Positions 47,991 through 57,577 of a stretch of 64,000 bases of DNA are shown here, piece after piece. The position numbers and the translations under genes were made by a program. The notes under the pieces were generated by a model. That model was not told the DNA's origin. It saw nothing but the letters and a program-made list of their open reading frames with translations, and did no database searches. Positions within the stretch are counted from its first letter, which is position 1; each line of letters opens with the position of its first letter. The DNA comes from Serpula lacrymans var. lacrymans S7.9 (taxonomy: Eukaryota; Basidiomycota; Agaricomycetes; Boletales; Serpulaceae), in assembly GCF_000218685.1 (NCBI RefSeq), contig NW_006763303.1, positions 248,001 to 312,000 on the forward strand, written 5' to 3'.

Positions 47991-48640
47991 CTGGACATCA
48001 CAGATGCAACTTGACCAAAGAAAGTGTTTGACATGAAAATTCAGGCAAAGAAAGAGTAGAGTCAAATGTGATCAGAGTGTGCTAGAACTTGAAGCTCGAA
48101 GGTGGTGGCCACTTGACCCAGAGTCCATAGTTTTATAGGCAAAATACTTGCCAAATACCAATCAACATCTGATAAGGCTTTTAAACTTGGAACACCAAAC
48201 TTTGAGGGTTGTTCCAGGAGTGTTCCAACTTGGATGAAACCACAAGTTTTCTACTTACAGTAAGGAAGGCCGAAATCACTGGGATAGTGTGTGCCCGGCC
48301 TATAGTAATACAATTTCCAGTTGAACCTGATTTTAAAGATTGATCACTGTATCAAGGCTGTAGTATGGTTTGCACTAAACTTACCAAGTCAAAATTGCCT
48401 TATCAGATCCTGAATTGGTCGAATTCAGACATTACATGACCGTAAGATAGTAAGACAGACGCTTAAGTTAGCCTAGGAGTCATGTGGGAGATATCTGCCG
48501 GCATCATGTGTTGATAATAAAAATGGGCAAAAATAACAAATAGACCCAGCTGAGCATCAGAAACTAGAATACTGTAAGCTTGAAAGAGTCGAACAAAGTT
48601 ATAGCGATTTGTGATCCAGGAACTTGGAAGCTTGAGCACA
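47991..48640 (-). pseudogene. Decayed relative of the Asn/Thr-rich small gene with upstream module
   Basis: A minus-strand ATG near 48033 reads MSNTFFGQVASVMS and then leaves the frame, with no Asn/Thr-rich exon behind it. The preceding sequence (48035-48292) matches the upstream module of the gene at 28.27 kb, and 48295-48620 matches 24.79-25.12 kb. The 1.8-kb LTR begins at 48662, so this copy is truncated at both sides. Confidence 0.45.
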
Positions 48641-48661
48641 CACATGTATTCTAGCACTTGG

Positions 48662-50478
48662 TGGCATGCACCAATGTTGATTGGTAGCATGGACAGGTGT
48701 CAATAACGAAGTGAATATTCAAAAGACTTGCCTTTGCGCCACACAGGCACAGTGCCACGTGGAATAGTAATTAATATTGCCTTTTTCGAACTTGTGGCTG
48801 ATCAGCATCACCTCTATTAGGCAATCCACTCACGCTCACCTTTGCTTTTCCATCCGGTACTTTCGGCATGTCGGCATTTCGGCAAATTTTCGCGTTGCCA
48901 CTGGCTACACATTGCATTGCGCCCTCGCTTTTGTCGTTTCCCTTACTCCCCTTCCTTTGCCTAGCCCCACCATGGGCCCCTTCCTCTCCTTTTTATTCTC
49001 ACCTGACGGTCGTTTCTGGATCCCCATTCTAATCCACTTTTTCGTCACCTCCACCCTCCTCCTCCTCATCTTATTTGCACCCCCACCATTTCTGATGTCA
49101 CCACTTCCTATCTGCTTCCATCGCCGATCCGTTGACTACCACGTGCCACTGCTGATATCAGCAAAGCCCCGGTGGCCGGTCCAAATAGGGCAACAGGTCC
49201 ATCTTCATGACGTCGATCTACCATCATATACTATCAAAACATCGGTCGCTCGTCTTGCCTGGTTGGAGCGTGGGTGGGTAGTTTTTGAGCTAGAGAAGGT
49301 TCATCCCCTTGCGTCGCCCATGTTCATCGCTGTCCCATTCACTTGGGTACACTTATCTTTTGTCCATCGTCTTCGCTACAGCTACACCTACCACACGCTG
49401 CCTGGGACTCACTTGTTCCAAATTGGAACTACTCCTCTCCCTCCCTCGTTTGATCAGGTGGTCCAACACAACCAGTCCATTGGTAAGGCCATGGAACTGT
49501 CGGATTTGGACTAGGTGGTGGACCGGTGGCTCCAGTTTCTTTTTCTTCAGCAGAACATTCATTTACAGTGCGATTATTTTTGATTTTTGAATCATTTTTA
49601 TGGACACATATTTTTTTAGAATGCCTGACTGACAATAAAGGAACTGTGTTGATACTGATAGTGTTTTGCCTTGCCCTTTTTTTACTGCATCTTCCCATGA
49701 CATCATGATTTTCCTGCTCTCTTTTTGCTATCGGACTTTACTTTATGGCTGTACAAACCTGTGACATTACTCACAGCATTCATTGTTCTATCTCTTTCTT
49801 TTCCTTCTTTGACAATCTTATCCTGTACTACCTACGCAGGATTCGTCAGCATACATTCCTTCCTTCTTGTTCTTTCTCATTCTTTTTGCACAGCTATACT
49901 GTGCATAGCCTACTTTTCTTTCACTATATAAACCCCTGTATTTTATCTTGTAAAAAAAAACAAGAACTCGAATCCAGACTTCTTCTCTACTCTCAAGTTC
50001 ACTACTCTGCTACTTGTGATCCAGTGTGGTCACAACACTTCCCACTGCTACCACTGTGAATTGCTGTCATCGTCACTTCCCAATTTTGAAGTCATTGTTA
50101 TCCCTTTCGATTAGAGTCCTTCTGAGCACTACAGTTTGTGCGTCAGGAGCCTGCTATCACTGGGAACCTCGTCACCTTGTCATCCTCGTTGTTCTCAAAC
50201 CTACCTTGTGCTACAATTAGCAAGGTAGTACTCATCTATACTCATCACTAAGCCCCCTATCTTCAATAAATTCAACTATCCCTCCTCCTCAAAACCCACA
50301 CTCATACATCTCTGGGTTTTACTTTGAAGGATTCTTATATGTACCACCCCACAAACAACCAGACCACTCCACTGTTCTAGGAGGCAAAGCCCATAAAGAA
50401 GTTCCGTGGAATCTGGGAGGATTGTGTGTTAGTTTGTTTTTGTGTGTGGTTTTCTAACACCAGTTCTCATCATCGACA
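48662..50478 (+). mobile_element. 1.8-kb solo LTR-like element, plus copy
   Basis: Starts TGGCATGCACC (TGTC in the other copy) and ends CATCATCGACA. A TATA box (actatataaacccc at 49923) is followed by an A-rich tract and CT-rich leader, as at the U3-R border. It is almost identical to the minus copy at 30379-32196, with differences concentrated after about 49950. There is no internal retrotransposon region attached at either end. Its 3' junction is directly followed by an inverted partial copy of its own 5' end (50480-50654). Confidence 0.65.
48972..49514 (+). CDS. LTR-embedded ORF, plus copy
   Basis: 180 codons from an ATG in good context (CCCCACCATGGGC) to TAG 49514. It lies upstream of the LTR TATA box, within what would be U3. 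The protein begins MGPFLSFLFSPDGRFWIPI, has one probable transmembrane helix (ILIHFFVTSTLLLLILF, residues about 20-37), a positively charged step (CFHRRS), and then a soluble-looking part rich in beta-type residues (VQIGQQVHLHDVDL, SVARLAWLERGWVVFELEKV, FTWVHLSFVHRLRYSY). No known domain comes to mind. It could be a captured host gene, an accessory gene, or chance. Being open and identical in two copies is suggestive, not proof. Confidence 0.4.
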   Translation: MGPFLSFLFSPDGRFWIPILIHFFVTSTLLLLILFAPPPFLMSPLPICFHRRSVDYHVPLLISAKPRWPVQIGQQVHLHDVDLPSYTIKTSVARLAWLERGWVVFELEKVHPLASPMFIAVPFTWVHLSFVHRLRYSYTYHTLPGTHLFQIGTTPLPPSFDQVVQHNQSIGKAMELSDLD

Positions 50479-50479
50479 G

Positions 50480-50654
50480 CGTGACTGTGGATTGCCTAAT
50501 AGAGGTGGTGCTGATTAGCCACAAGTTTGAAAAAGGCAATATTAATTACTATTCCATGTGGCACTGTGCCTGTGTGGCGCAAAGGCAAGTCTTTTGAATA
50601 TTCGCTTCATTATTGACACCTGTCCATGCTACCAATCAACTTTGGTGCATGACA
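50480..50654 (-). mobile_element. Inverted fragment of the 1.8-kb LTR 5' end
   Basis: Reverse complement of about 48662-48835 with a few percent difference, ending GGTGCATGACA at 50654. Together with the adjoining LTR it forms a 175-base inverted repeat that looks like a TIR at the ends of a 2-kb unit. The other copy at 30.4 kb lacks it, so it is more likely a broken second LTR. Confidence 0.65.
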
Positions 50655-53640
50655 GCGCGCCAATTAGAGTCCGAGAAACCGGACAATTGGCTCCAGACTC
50701 TGGCCGGTCGTTTGTACAACAAAATCCGGGCCTTCTTCTACGATTAGCAGGCTGCTGAAATGAAGGCTCAGGGAAAAGAGTTCGGAGCTTAGGTCACTTG
50801 GGTGCCTTCGCTCCTATGAACAATGAAGCAAACCACAACAAAGTGGCCCCTGCTCTGGGGTGTTGCACAAGCAATAAAGGAAAGACGGGGATGGCTCCCC
50901 AATTTGTAAATAGATTTCTAAATTTATTATCTGAAGTATGTACTTGTATGAAGCATTGTGACCGTAATATTTATGATACTACCGCTGCACCGGCATCTCC
51001 CTTGGAGCGTGGCCCCAGCGAGACAAACAATAGGGTGCTTGATTCTGGTAAAAATAAAATAGAAAAACATGTAACTTTCAATACCTCTTCTTCTTCATTG
51101 GAGGCACCCTTTCCCTAATTCCCAAGGTGTGTGTTGATGCGCACATATTTATTCCAAAAGGAGATCCGTTTAGACGTTGGTGTGGAAAACCTTGCCCGGG
51201 GCATAGTACACCCAACCAGCGCACTACTTGATTCAGGCGCTAACAGAATCTTCATAGATCAGGTCTGGGCGGAGCAAATCGGACTTCCCCTTATAAAATT
51301 AGATGTATCTATTCCCATCTATAATGTTGACGGTACGCTCAACGCGGGTGGCTGCATCACGCACAAATGTTCTTTTGTTGTCGAATACCAAGGACACAGA
51401 GAACGAGTCACCGCCAAAGCTACCCAACTAGGGAAGATTAATTTAATAATCTTGGGCTGGACCTGGCTATTTAAAAACAATCCTGAGATCGACTGGCAGA
51501 CAGGGGTTGCCACATTGTCACGTTGCCCTCAGGAATGTGTGAACTTGGGTAGGCCAAATCATGTCCGTCACAATGAGCGTCTTGAAGAAATAAATGCTGG
51601 TCACGTTTATGAGCTCAGATCTTTAGAAAAGATCAATGATGACGATGATGAGGTAAAACCCGAAGAAGAGATTAAGAGGCTGGTGCCTCCCGAGTACCAT
51701 GGCTTCTGGAAAGTCTTTTCAAAACATAAATCAGAGCGCTTCCCAGAGGCTAAGCCTTGGGACCATGCAATAGATTTGAAGGACACCTTCAAACCGAGAA
51801 AAGGACAAATGATACCACTCTCTGCTCCAGAAAGAGATGAGGTATCAAGTTTCATAGATGAACAGCTTAGGAAGGGTTACATCAGACCTTCCAAAAGCCC
51901 TATGACGTCCCCGGTGTTCTTCATTCCTAAAAAAGATGGTAAGAAGCGTATGATTATGGACTATCGTTACGTGAATGAGCACACGGTTAAAAATGTGTAT
52001 CCGCTGCCTTTTATCAGTCAGCTAGTAGACAAATTGGCTGGTGCCAAGATCTTAACAAAGATGGATCTCAGATGGGGGTACAACAATGTACGAATCAAAG
52101 AAGCAGATGCTTGGAAGGCCGCGTTCACGTGCCACCGAGGATCCGTCAAACCCCTTGTTATGTTCTTTGGGTTGACCAATTCACCGGCGACCTTCTAGAG
52201 CATGATGAATGAGATCTTTGCGGAAAACTGTGTCGTCATTTACATTGACGATTTATTAATATTTACGAAGTTGGACGATGAGGCTGAGCACGACAGGATT
52301 GTGCAAGAAGTCCTTCAACGCTTACAGGAACGGGACCTATTCGTCAAACCCAAAAAATGTAATTTTAAAGTGAAGGAAGTAGACTTCCTCGGTATGATCA
52401 TAGGCCAGAATGGAATCAGGATGGATCCTGAGAAAGTTCAAGCTATCTTGGATTGGCCAGAACCTACTCGCGTCAAAGGAGTTAGGGCCTTCCTTGACTT
52501 AGGCAATTTCTACCAAAGGTTTATCGAAAACTTCGCAAAAATCACGAGACCGTTGAACGATCTCACTAAAAAGGAAAAGGACATTGTTTGGCACTGGGGC
52601 GCCAAGGAACAAGAAGCTTTTGATAAGCTTAAACAGACATTTACAATGGCGCCCATATTAGCATTTCCAAAATTGGACAAAGAAATCCGGCTAGAAACCG
52701 ACTCTTCTGATTTTGCTACTGGGGCTGTTTTGTCAATTAAATGTCCTGACAATCTTTGGAGGCCTTGTGCCTATTTATCACATAGTTTGTCGCCTACAGA
52801 GCGCAACTATCAAATTTACGACAAAGAGATGCTGGCCATCATTAGAGCCTTAGAGCACTGGCGGCACTACTTAGAAGGTGCTAGACACCAATTTGAAATT
52901 TGGACCGATCATAAAAATCAGGCAGACGGATTGGGCCAAGTGGCTAAAGATAGCCCAGTTCTCATACAATATTAAACAGTCGTCGGCTACAGGAAAGGCA
53001 CCATTCAAGGTTACTAGATCGTACCTCCCCAGAATGGGTGTAGAACCTGGTAAAAGCAAAAATGAGGCTGCTGGGAACATGGCCAAAGACATGAAGTCTG
53101 TCTTAGACGAAATGCACAAGGCGCTATTCAAAACTGCAGAGCAGATGAAAGACAGGGCAGAGCGTAGACGCTCTAAGGCCCCTGACTACAAGGTCGGCGA
53201 CCTGGTCTGGTTAGATACCGACCACTTAAAATTAAAGGATCGGTAGTCTAGAAAACTGACCGAAAAGTGGATTGGCCCTTACCGGATTAAGGAAGTCAAA
53301 CCCAACGCGGTGGAGCTGGAACTCCCAAAACGCATGAGGATAGAACCCACGGTCAATATTAGCTGTGTGAAACCCTACAAAGGGCCGCTGCCGGGACAGT
53401 GTGTAGACCGGCCCAAACCAGTTGTAGTCACCCAGGAAGGTGAAGAAGAGTTCAAAGTTGAACAGGTGGTGGATGCATGCTTGAAGCGTGGCAAATTAGA
53501 GTTCCTAGTCCTATGGAAGGGCTATGGAGACGAGGACAGAATGTGGGAACCAGAAGCCCATCTGGACAATTCCCGCGACACTGTTCGCAAATTTTATTCT
53601 AAGAATCCCTCAGCTCCTAGGAAGCTTAGAGGCATGGATT
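50655..53640 (+). pseudogene. Ty3/gypsy polyprotein with chromodomain, truncated and internally deleted
   Basis: The gag end is truncated and unclear (50655-51120). Protease: TSALLDSGANRIFIDQVWAE (about 51220). RT: KARKG-type entry, then SPVFFIPKKDGKKRMIMDYR, LTKMDLRWGYNNVRIKEAD, ..GLTNSPATF, then TAG (52196; CAG expected before SMMNEIF), and the active site VVIYIDDLLIF. RNase H: LETDSSDFATGAVLSI .. FEIWTDHKN. At this point (about 52920) the sequence jumps to the integrase C-terminus (QTDWAKWLKIAQFSYNIKQS), so the rest of RNase H, the zinc finger and the DDE core are gone. A TAG (53244) precedes SRKLTEKWIGPY; the end is a chromodomain (VEQVVDACLKRGKLEFLVLW, KGYGDEDRMWEPEAHL). Confidence 0.9.
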
Positions 53641-53740
53641 GAAAACTTTTTAATTCCCTTTTTCAACCTATGCCCGAAAATTTAACTACCACCTCCGGTA
53701 TTTGGTCGAGCCTGGAAGTCGAGCCTTAGAAGGGGGGTAG
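53641..53740 (+). promoter_or_regulatory. Untranslated end and polypurine tract of the gypsy element
   Basis: A purine run (agaaggggggtag, 53728-53740) lies directly before the LTR start TGTTACG, the expected place for plus-strand DNA priming. Confidence 0.7.
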
Positions 53741-54154
53741 TGTTACGATAACACAATTTTCGGACCTTTCCTTCTTTTTCATTCTCCGCTTTAACCTTGT
53801 ACACTTTAGCTTTCACATGGTGCCACACGACACTTCCCTTTTTTGTTCAAACTCCTATTTCTTGCGCCGCGTTGCCTTCTTCTTATTTTAGATACAATGT
53901 TCTCACACAGTGGAGCTGGTCATGCGGGCTAGGCCCCATGACACCATCAGCCACTAACTTTATCAACTGTATAGTACATAAGTACAAACACTCTGTATTA
54001 GTATATATACCCCAATAGATCCAGGAGACTCCTCAGCGAGTCCTCCTGTTGTATACCAACAAACTCTCTGCAGCCTAAGGGGTAACCACTCTCTCTTTAT
54101 TTTCTTTATAGTGTGTTCCTGTGTGTGCCAGAGTAACTAACTCTTGGTGTTACA
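53741..54154 (+). mobile_element. 3' LTR of the gypsy element
   Basis: 414 bases from TGTTACGATAACAC to TTGGTGTTACA, with TGT..ACA ends. It contains a TATA-like region (agtatatataccccaata near 54000) and a CT-rich part. No 5' LTR was found, since the element is truncated at about 50655. Confidence 0.8.
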
Positions 54155-54351
54155 ACAAGGGTCAGACCGAGAAAGGGAAGAGTTAAGAAAGTGGTCCGAT
54201 CTATCGTATTTACTAATCATATGAGAGAAAGTATTGGTAAGAGATGTGCGATTGGCTGTATCAGTAAGCCCATGAGAAGGCGCTGACTCACAGCCTTCCT
54301 CGCTTATCAATATCCCTCCGAAGTATTCCCAGACATAGCACTGGATCATTG

Positions 54352-54531
54352 CTATGTCATTTGGATATCTTCTCGAGGGTCTACAACAGTTCTCCTTCGT
54401 TGTAAGTACGATAGGACGTGAGTATGAATGGAGAATAAGAAGAAAAAGAATAAAAGTAATAAGATACCGGCTGTAATCTCTAGTCCAAGAGCAAGAGGAG
54501 TGACAGGGAATGAATTGGATAACCACGACAT
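54352..54531 (-). CDS. Possible 59-residue single-pass membrane protein
   Basis: Minus-strand ORF from ATG 54531: MSWLSNSFPVTPLALGLEIT, then a strongly hydrophobic helix (AGILLLLFFFFLFSI) and a basic tail (LQRRRTVVDPREDIQMT), stop 54352. Charge distribution suits an N-out or tail-anchored helix. A possible donor (GGTATC) lies inside the helix, so it may be spliced differently. There is no family match in memory. The ORF lies about 200 bases beyond the gypsy LTR. Confidence 0.35.
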   Translation of the reverse strand: MSWLSNSFPVTPLALGLEITAGILLLLFFFFLFSIHTHVLSYLQRRRTVVDPREDIQMT

Positions 54532-54652
54532 GATGGGAATGCAATAAGAAAAATTGATTCCTCACGGGATGGTTCATGCCTGACACGTTGCTAGTTCTTT
54601 GAAAAGTCAGCAGCTCAGCCAATACAAACCTAGTTTATAAAGAACCAGCAAC

Positions 54653-54863
54653 ATGTCAGCTTCAAACTGGGCACGAACCCTCACAGCTATTTCTCAAAAT
54701 ATTGGTAAAATTTTAGTTAATCTATCACAAAGTATATATTTATAATACTTGAAGTATTCCAGAGGTGGCTGAAATTATGCTGTTTGTGTACGAATCATAC
54801 CTCTCCTGGCTGGAACCCTTTCATGCTATCGGATGTATTCAATCACGTGTGTCACATGCGTGA
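54653..54863 (+). CDS. Possible two-exon micro-gene
   Basis: Exons 54653-54704 and 54763-54863 join in phase (donor GTAAAA, acceptor TTCCAG) to about 50 residues: MSASNWARTLTAISQNIEVA, then EIMLFVYESYLSWLEPFHAI and ..QSRVSHA. No known family. It begins about 120 bases from the divergent minus-strand ORF. Low confidence; splicing alone supports it. Confidence 0.2.
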
Positions 54864-56002
54864 TTCGAGCAAGTTTGCCCATTCAAATCCGCAATTACGG
54901 TACTACATATCTTCACCTGTCACGAAACTCAATGCACCATATAATTGGATGAAGTGGACTCGTATGAGATTTGATATTCTCTCTGGTATAAGGAGAACAG
55001 CTATGTCAACTCACTTATTCTCATTCCCATACACACCGTGATGGCCGCTGGTCCTTGACAAGGCAGCATGCGGCAGGGTATTTTTTTATTTCCGGGGAGG
55101 GTGTGATATCGGGGTGGTAAGGGGTGCGTAGGTTGTTATATGTTTACCCCAATAAGAGCTTTCTGACCTGGCTCGGATGTTTAGTGGGGTGAAACCTGGC
55201 TGTCATGCGATTATCGTGTAGCCCGGGCCCAGAAGAGGCCAGGAGATGGTGAACTAAGGCCAGATATTGGGTTCGTTCAGGTGAGAGGTATCACTTCATG
55301 CATCGTGATCAAAGATAGAATGACACGCTGCGCAACTTATAGAGCTAGGGCGGTTGTGGCATCACTCAGAACCAGACATGATATGATGTCACAAGCCAAT
55401 GATCCACTGAGGATTTCATGCCTCGAAAATTCTTGTCTGCAGTCCCCCCTTCCCCCTCGTTTCCTAGGTTTATGACAGAACAATTATCGACTGTATCCCG
55501 ATACTTCGGTACTTTCATCCTTCTCTCGTCCTCCACGTGTACGGCAGACCCACTGGACTTCGATCCTTCAATTCATTCTACCTAATGGCCGCTATTTCTA
55601 CGCTTCTACACATCCCCTTTCCGCGACAAAGAGTAATCCACGTTGACGCTTAACAAATCTCGGAGTCACCGGCTTCAACGCTGCGTAAGCTTGAGTAGTG
55701 TGTTGCTATACACAAATTGCCGCAAGCAAGGGAGTAGACGATTGATTTGCCGATGTAGGCGTCTACTATCCAGATATATATTATGCCTCAAATCCTTCTG
55801 CTTCATATTGGATCTCCACTGCAAGTGTTACTCCCTCGATGTGAGTCTATTCTTACATTTTGCTCTCCTCCGATGGCACCCTGACTTTCATATAAAAGAC
55901 AAATAGAGCACTTTCACGGATCATATACGTCAATCATTGATTGCACCCCTCATGTCGCAAAAGTAGCGCTTTCTTCTTACTTTGCTATGGGAATTTAATT
56001 CA
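54864..56002. other. Upstream region of the amine oxidase, with possible 5' exons
   Basis: No separate gene. A frame near 55755-55840 reads VYYPDIYYASNPSASYWIST and ..ASVTPS, with a GTGAGT donor at 55840 and an acceptor (TTTTCAG) at 56020 that would join it in phase to ETKRVGIVGAG. Possible further exons lie at 55585 upstream. Confidence 0.45.
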
Positions 56003-57577
56003 ATGCTGCCAATTTTCAGTGAAACAAAACGCGTGGGCATCGTTGGGGCTGGTATGTCTGGGCTTTATGCAGCATATCGGTTGCAACTGTCGAAGGATCC
56101 TAAAGTTGAAGTTCATCTATACGAAGTGGATGGGAGGGTCGGCGGGCGTGTTAAAACCCATCGTTTTACATCCGAAAAGAACCAATACTTCGAGGCGGGT
56201 GCCATGCGTATTCCCGATACTAGAATGCATGCGCCAACTCTAAACCTGATTCGTCTTCTAAAAGACACTCACCACGCTGGTCTCAATCTCATACCTTATC
56301 TCCTTACCACTCCCGGCAATCGTATCTTCATAAACGGCATTTTAAAGAATGTCAGTGATCATAACACTGCTATGGCACTTGGATTCAACCTCCCAGAACC
56401 TTACAACAACCAAACTGCCGATGCCTTACTGTTAAGCGCTATCGAGTCCTTTCTTGATCTATTAGGGAGAGATTTCGAAGCCGGGTGGAAGCTCCTTATG
56501 AAGTACGACAAAGTGTCTTTCCGTGCCTACTTGTTAGATCTTAATTGGCCAGAATCCGTTATTGATTTTGTCGAGACCATGTGCTCTCAGACCAACCAGT
56601 TCGCCCTTAGCTTCTCCGAACTCGTAATGCAAAACATGGACTTCTCTACGAAAGCATGGCTCACGCTCGAAGACGGAATGGACAAACTTCCACAGGCGCT
56701 GGCTGGGGTAGTTGGGATGGACAATATTACCTTCAGTGCGCGTGTCCAGAAAATCGAGCAGGAAAACGACCAGGTCAAGGTTTACGCAGATACACCTGGT
56801 GGCCGAGTGGAGGGTACGTTTGACAAGATCGTCCTTGCTATCCCACCTAGTGCGCTGAGGATGATACCTGAGCGTCCCCGTTGGGATCCGACAAAGGAGC
56901 AAGCAATCCGGGCCATGTACTTTGAGGCGTTGTACAAAATCGGCATACGCTTCAAGACCCGATTCTGGGAGCATGTGCAGCCTCCTTCCATAGGAGGACA
57001 ATCAACGACTGATTTACCCATCCGTTGGATCGTTTATCCATCATACGGTATCAACTCTGATGGACCAGGTGTTTTGCTCCTGTATTCCTGGAACACGGAT
57101 GCATCGGTATGGTCCTCCATCCCTTTCAGCGAGCGTCTCAGGAGCTCTCTGTGTCATCTCTCAAAAGTGTTCAAGGATATCGACGTCTTTGACCAATTCA
57201 TCACAGCCGAAGATTTGGCTTGGTCCGAACACAATCCTACTGGTGATGCAATGTTCTTTCCTGGGCAGTTCTCGCAGTATTTTGATATTGCTCGTCGCCC
57301 CGAAGCCAATATCTATTTCGCAGGAGAGCACCTCAGTCGCCACCACACATGGATCACTGGAGCTATTGATTCTGGCAGGTCCACTGCTCAAGACATTATT
57401 ACTAGCTTCACCTCCAAACCGTGCCCTACGGGGTGGATTCCTCGCGCAGGAGTTGAGCCTGAAGACTATTATGATAGTGAAGCGTACCGTAGGAAGGTGG
57501 CTATGGATGGCTTGGAAGGGTTCAAGGGGGATCGTAAGGGATTTGAGGATAGCATATTGCATTCTAGCTTGGGGTAG
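56003..57577 (+). CDS. L-amino-acid oxidase-like flavin amine oxidase
   Basis: FAD-dependent oxidase of the monoamine oxidase/L-amino-acid oxidase superfamily, oxidising an amino group with release of H2O2 and ammonia. The dinucleotide-binding motif is RVGIVGAGMSGLYAAYRLQ, followed by the conserved VHLYEVDGRVGGRVKTHRF and EAGAMRIPD. The substrate region has ..LTLEDGMDKLPQALAG, FDKIVLAIPPSALRMI and a C-terminal FAD part IYFAGEHLSRHHTWITGAID then SGRSTAQDI. No intron in the main body. The ATG at 56003 is the first in this frame; the true N-terminus may come from spliced exons upstream (see 54864-56002), so the 5' end is uncertain. No signal peptide is visible. The substrate cannot be told. Confidence 0.88.
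   Translation: MLPIFSETKRVGIVGAGMSGLYAAYRLQLSKDPKVEVHLYEVDGRVGGRVKTHRFTSEKNQYFEAGAMRIPDTRMHAPTLNLIRLLKDTHHAGLNLIPYLLTTPGNRIFINGILKNVSDHNTAMALGFNLPEPYNNQTADALLLSAIESFLDLLGRDFEAGWKLLMKYDKVSFRAYLLDLNWPESVIDFVETMCSQTNQFALSFSELVMQNMDFSTKAWLTLEDGMDKLPQALAGVVGMDNITFSARVQKIEQENDQVKVYADTPGGRVEGTFDKIVLAIPPSALRMIPERPRWDPTKEQAIRAMYFEALYKIGIRFKTRFWEHVQPPSIGGQSTTDLPIRWIVYPSYGINSDGPGVLLLYSWNTDASVWSSIPFSERLRSSLCHLSKVFKDIDVFDQFITAEDLAWSEHNPTGDAMFFPGQFSQYFDIARRPEANIYFAGEHLSRHHTWITGAIDSGRSTAQDIITSFTSKPCPTGWIPRAGVEPEDYYDSEAYRRKVAMDGLEGFKGDRKGFEDSILHSSLG

Noticed and set aside
48662..50654. A TIR DNA transposon with 175-base inverted ends
   Set aside because: The second copy at 30.4-32.2 kb lacks the inverted end, and the ends TG..CA plus TATA and leader structure fit an LTR better. 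Kept only as a question in the findings.
54137..54622. 161-codon minus ORF across the gypsy LTR end
   Set aside because: It crosses the LTR border and is out of frame with the better 59-residue membrane ORF inside it.
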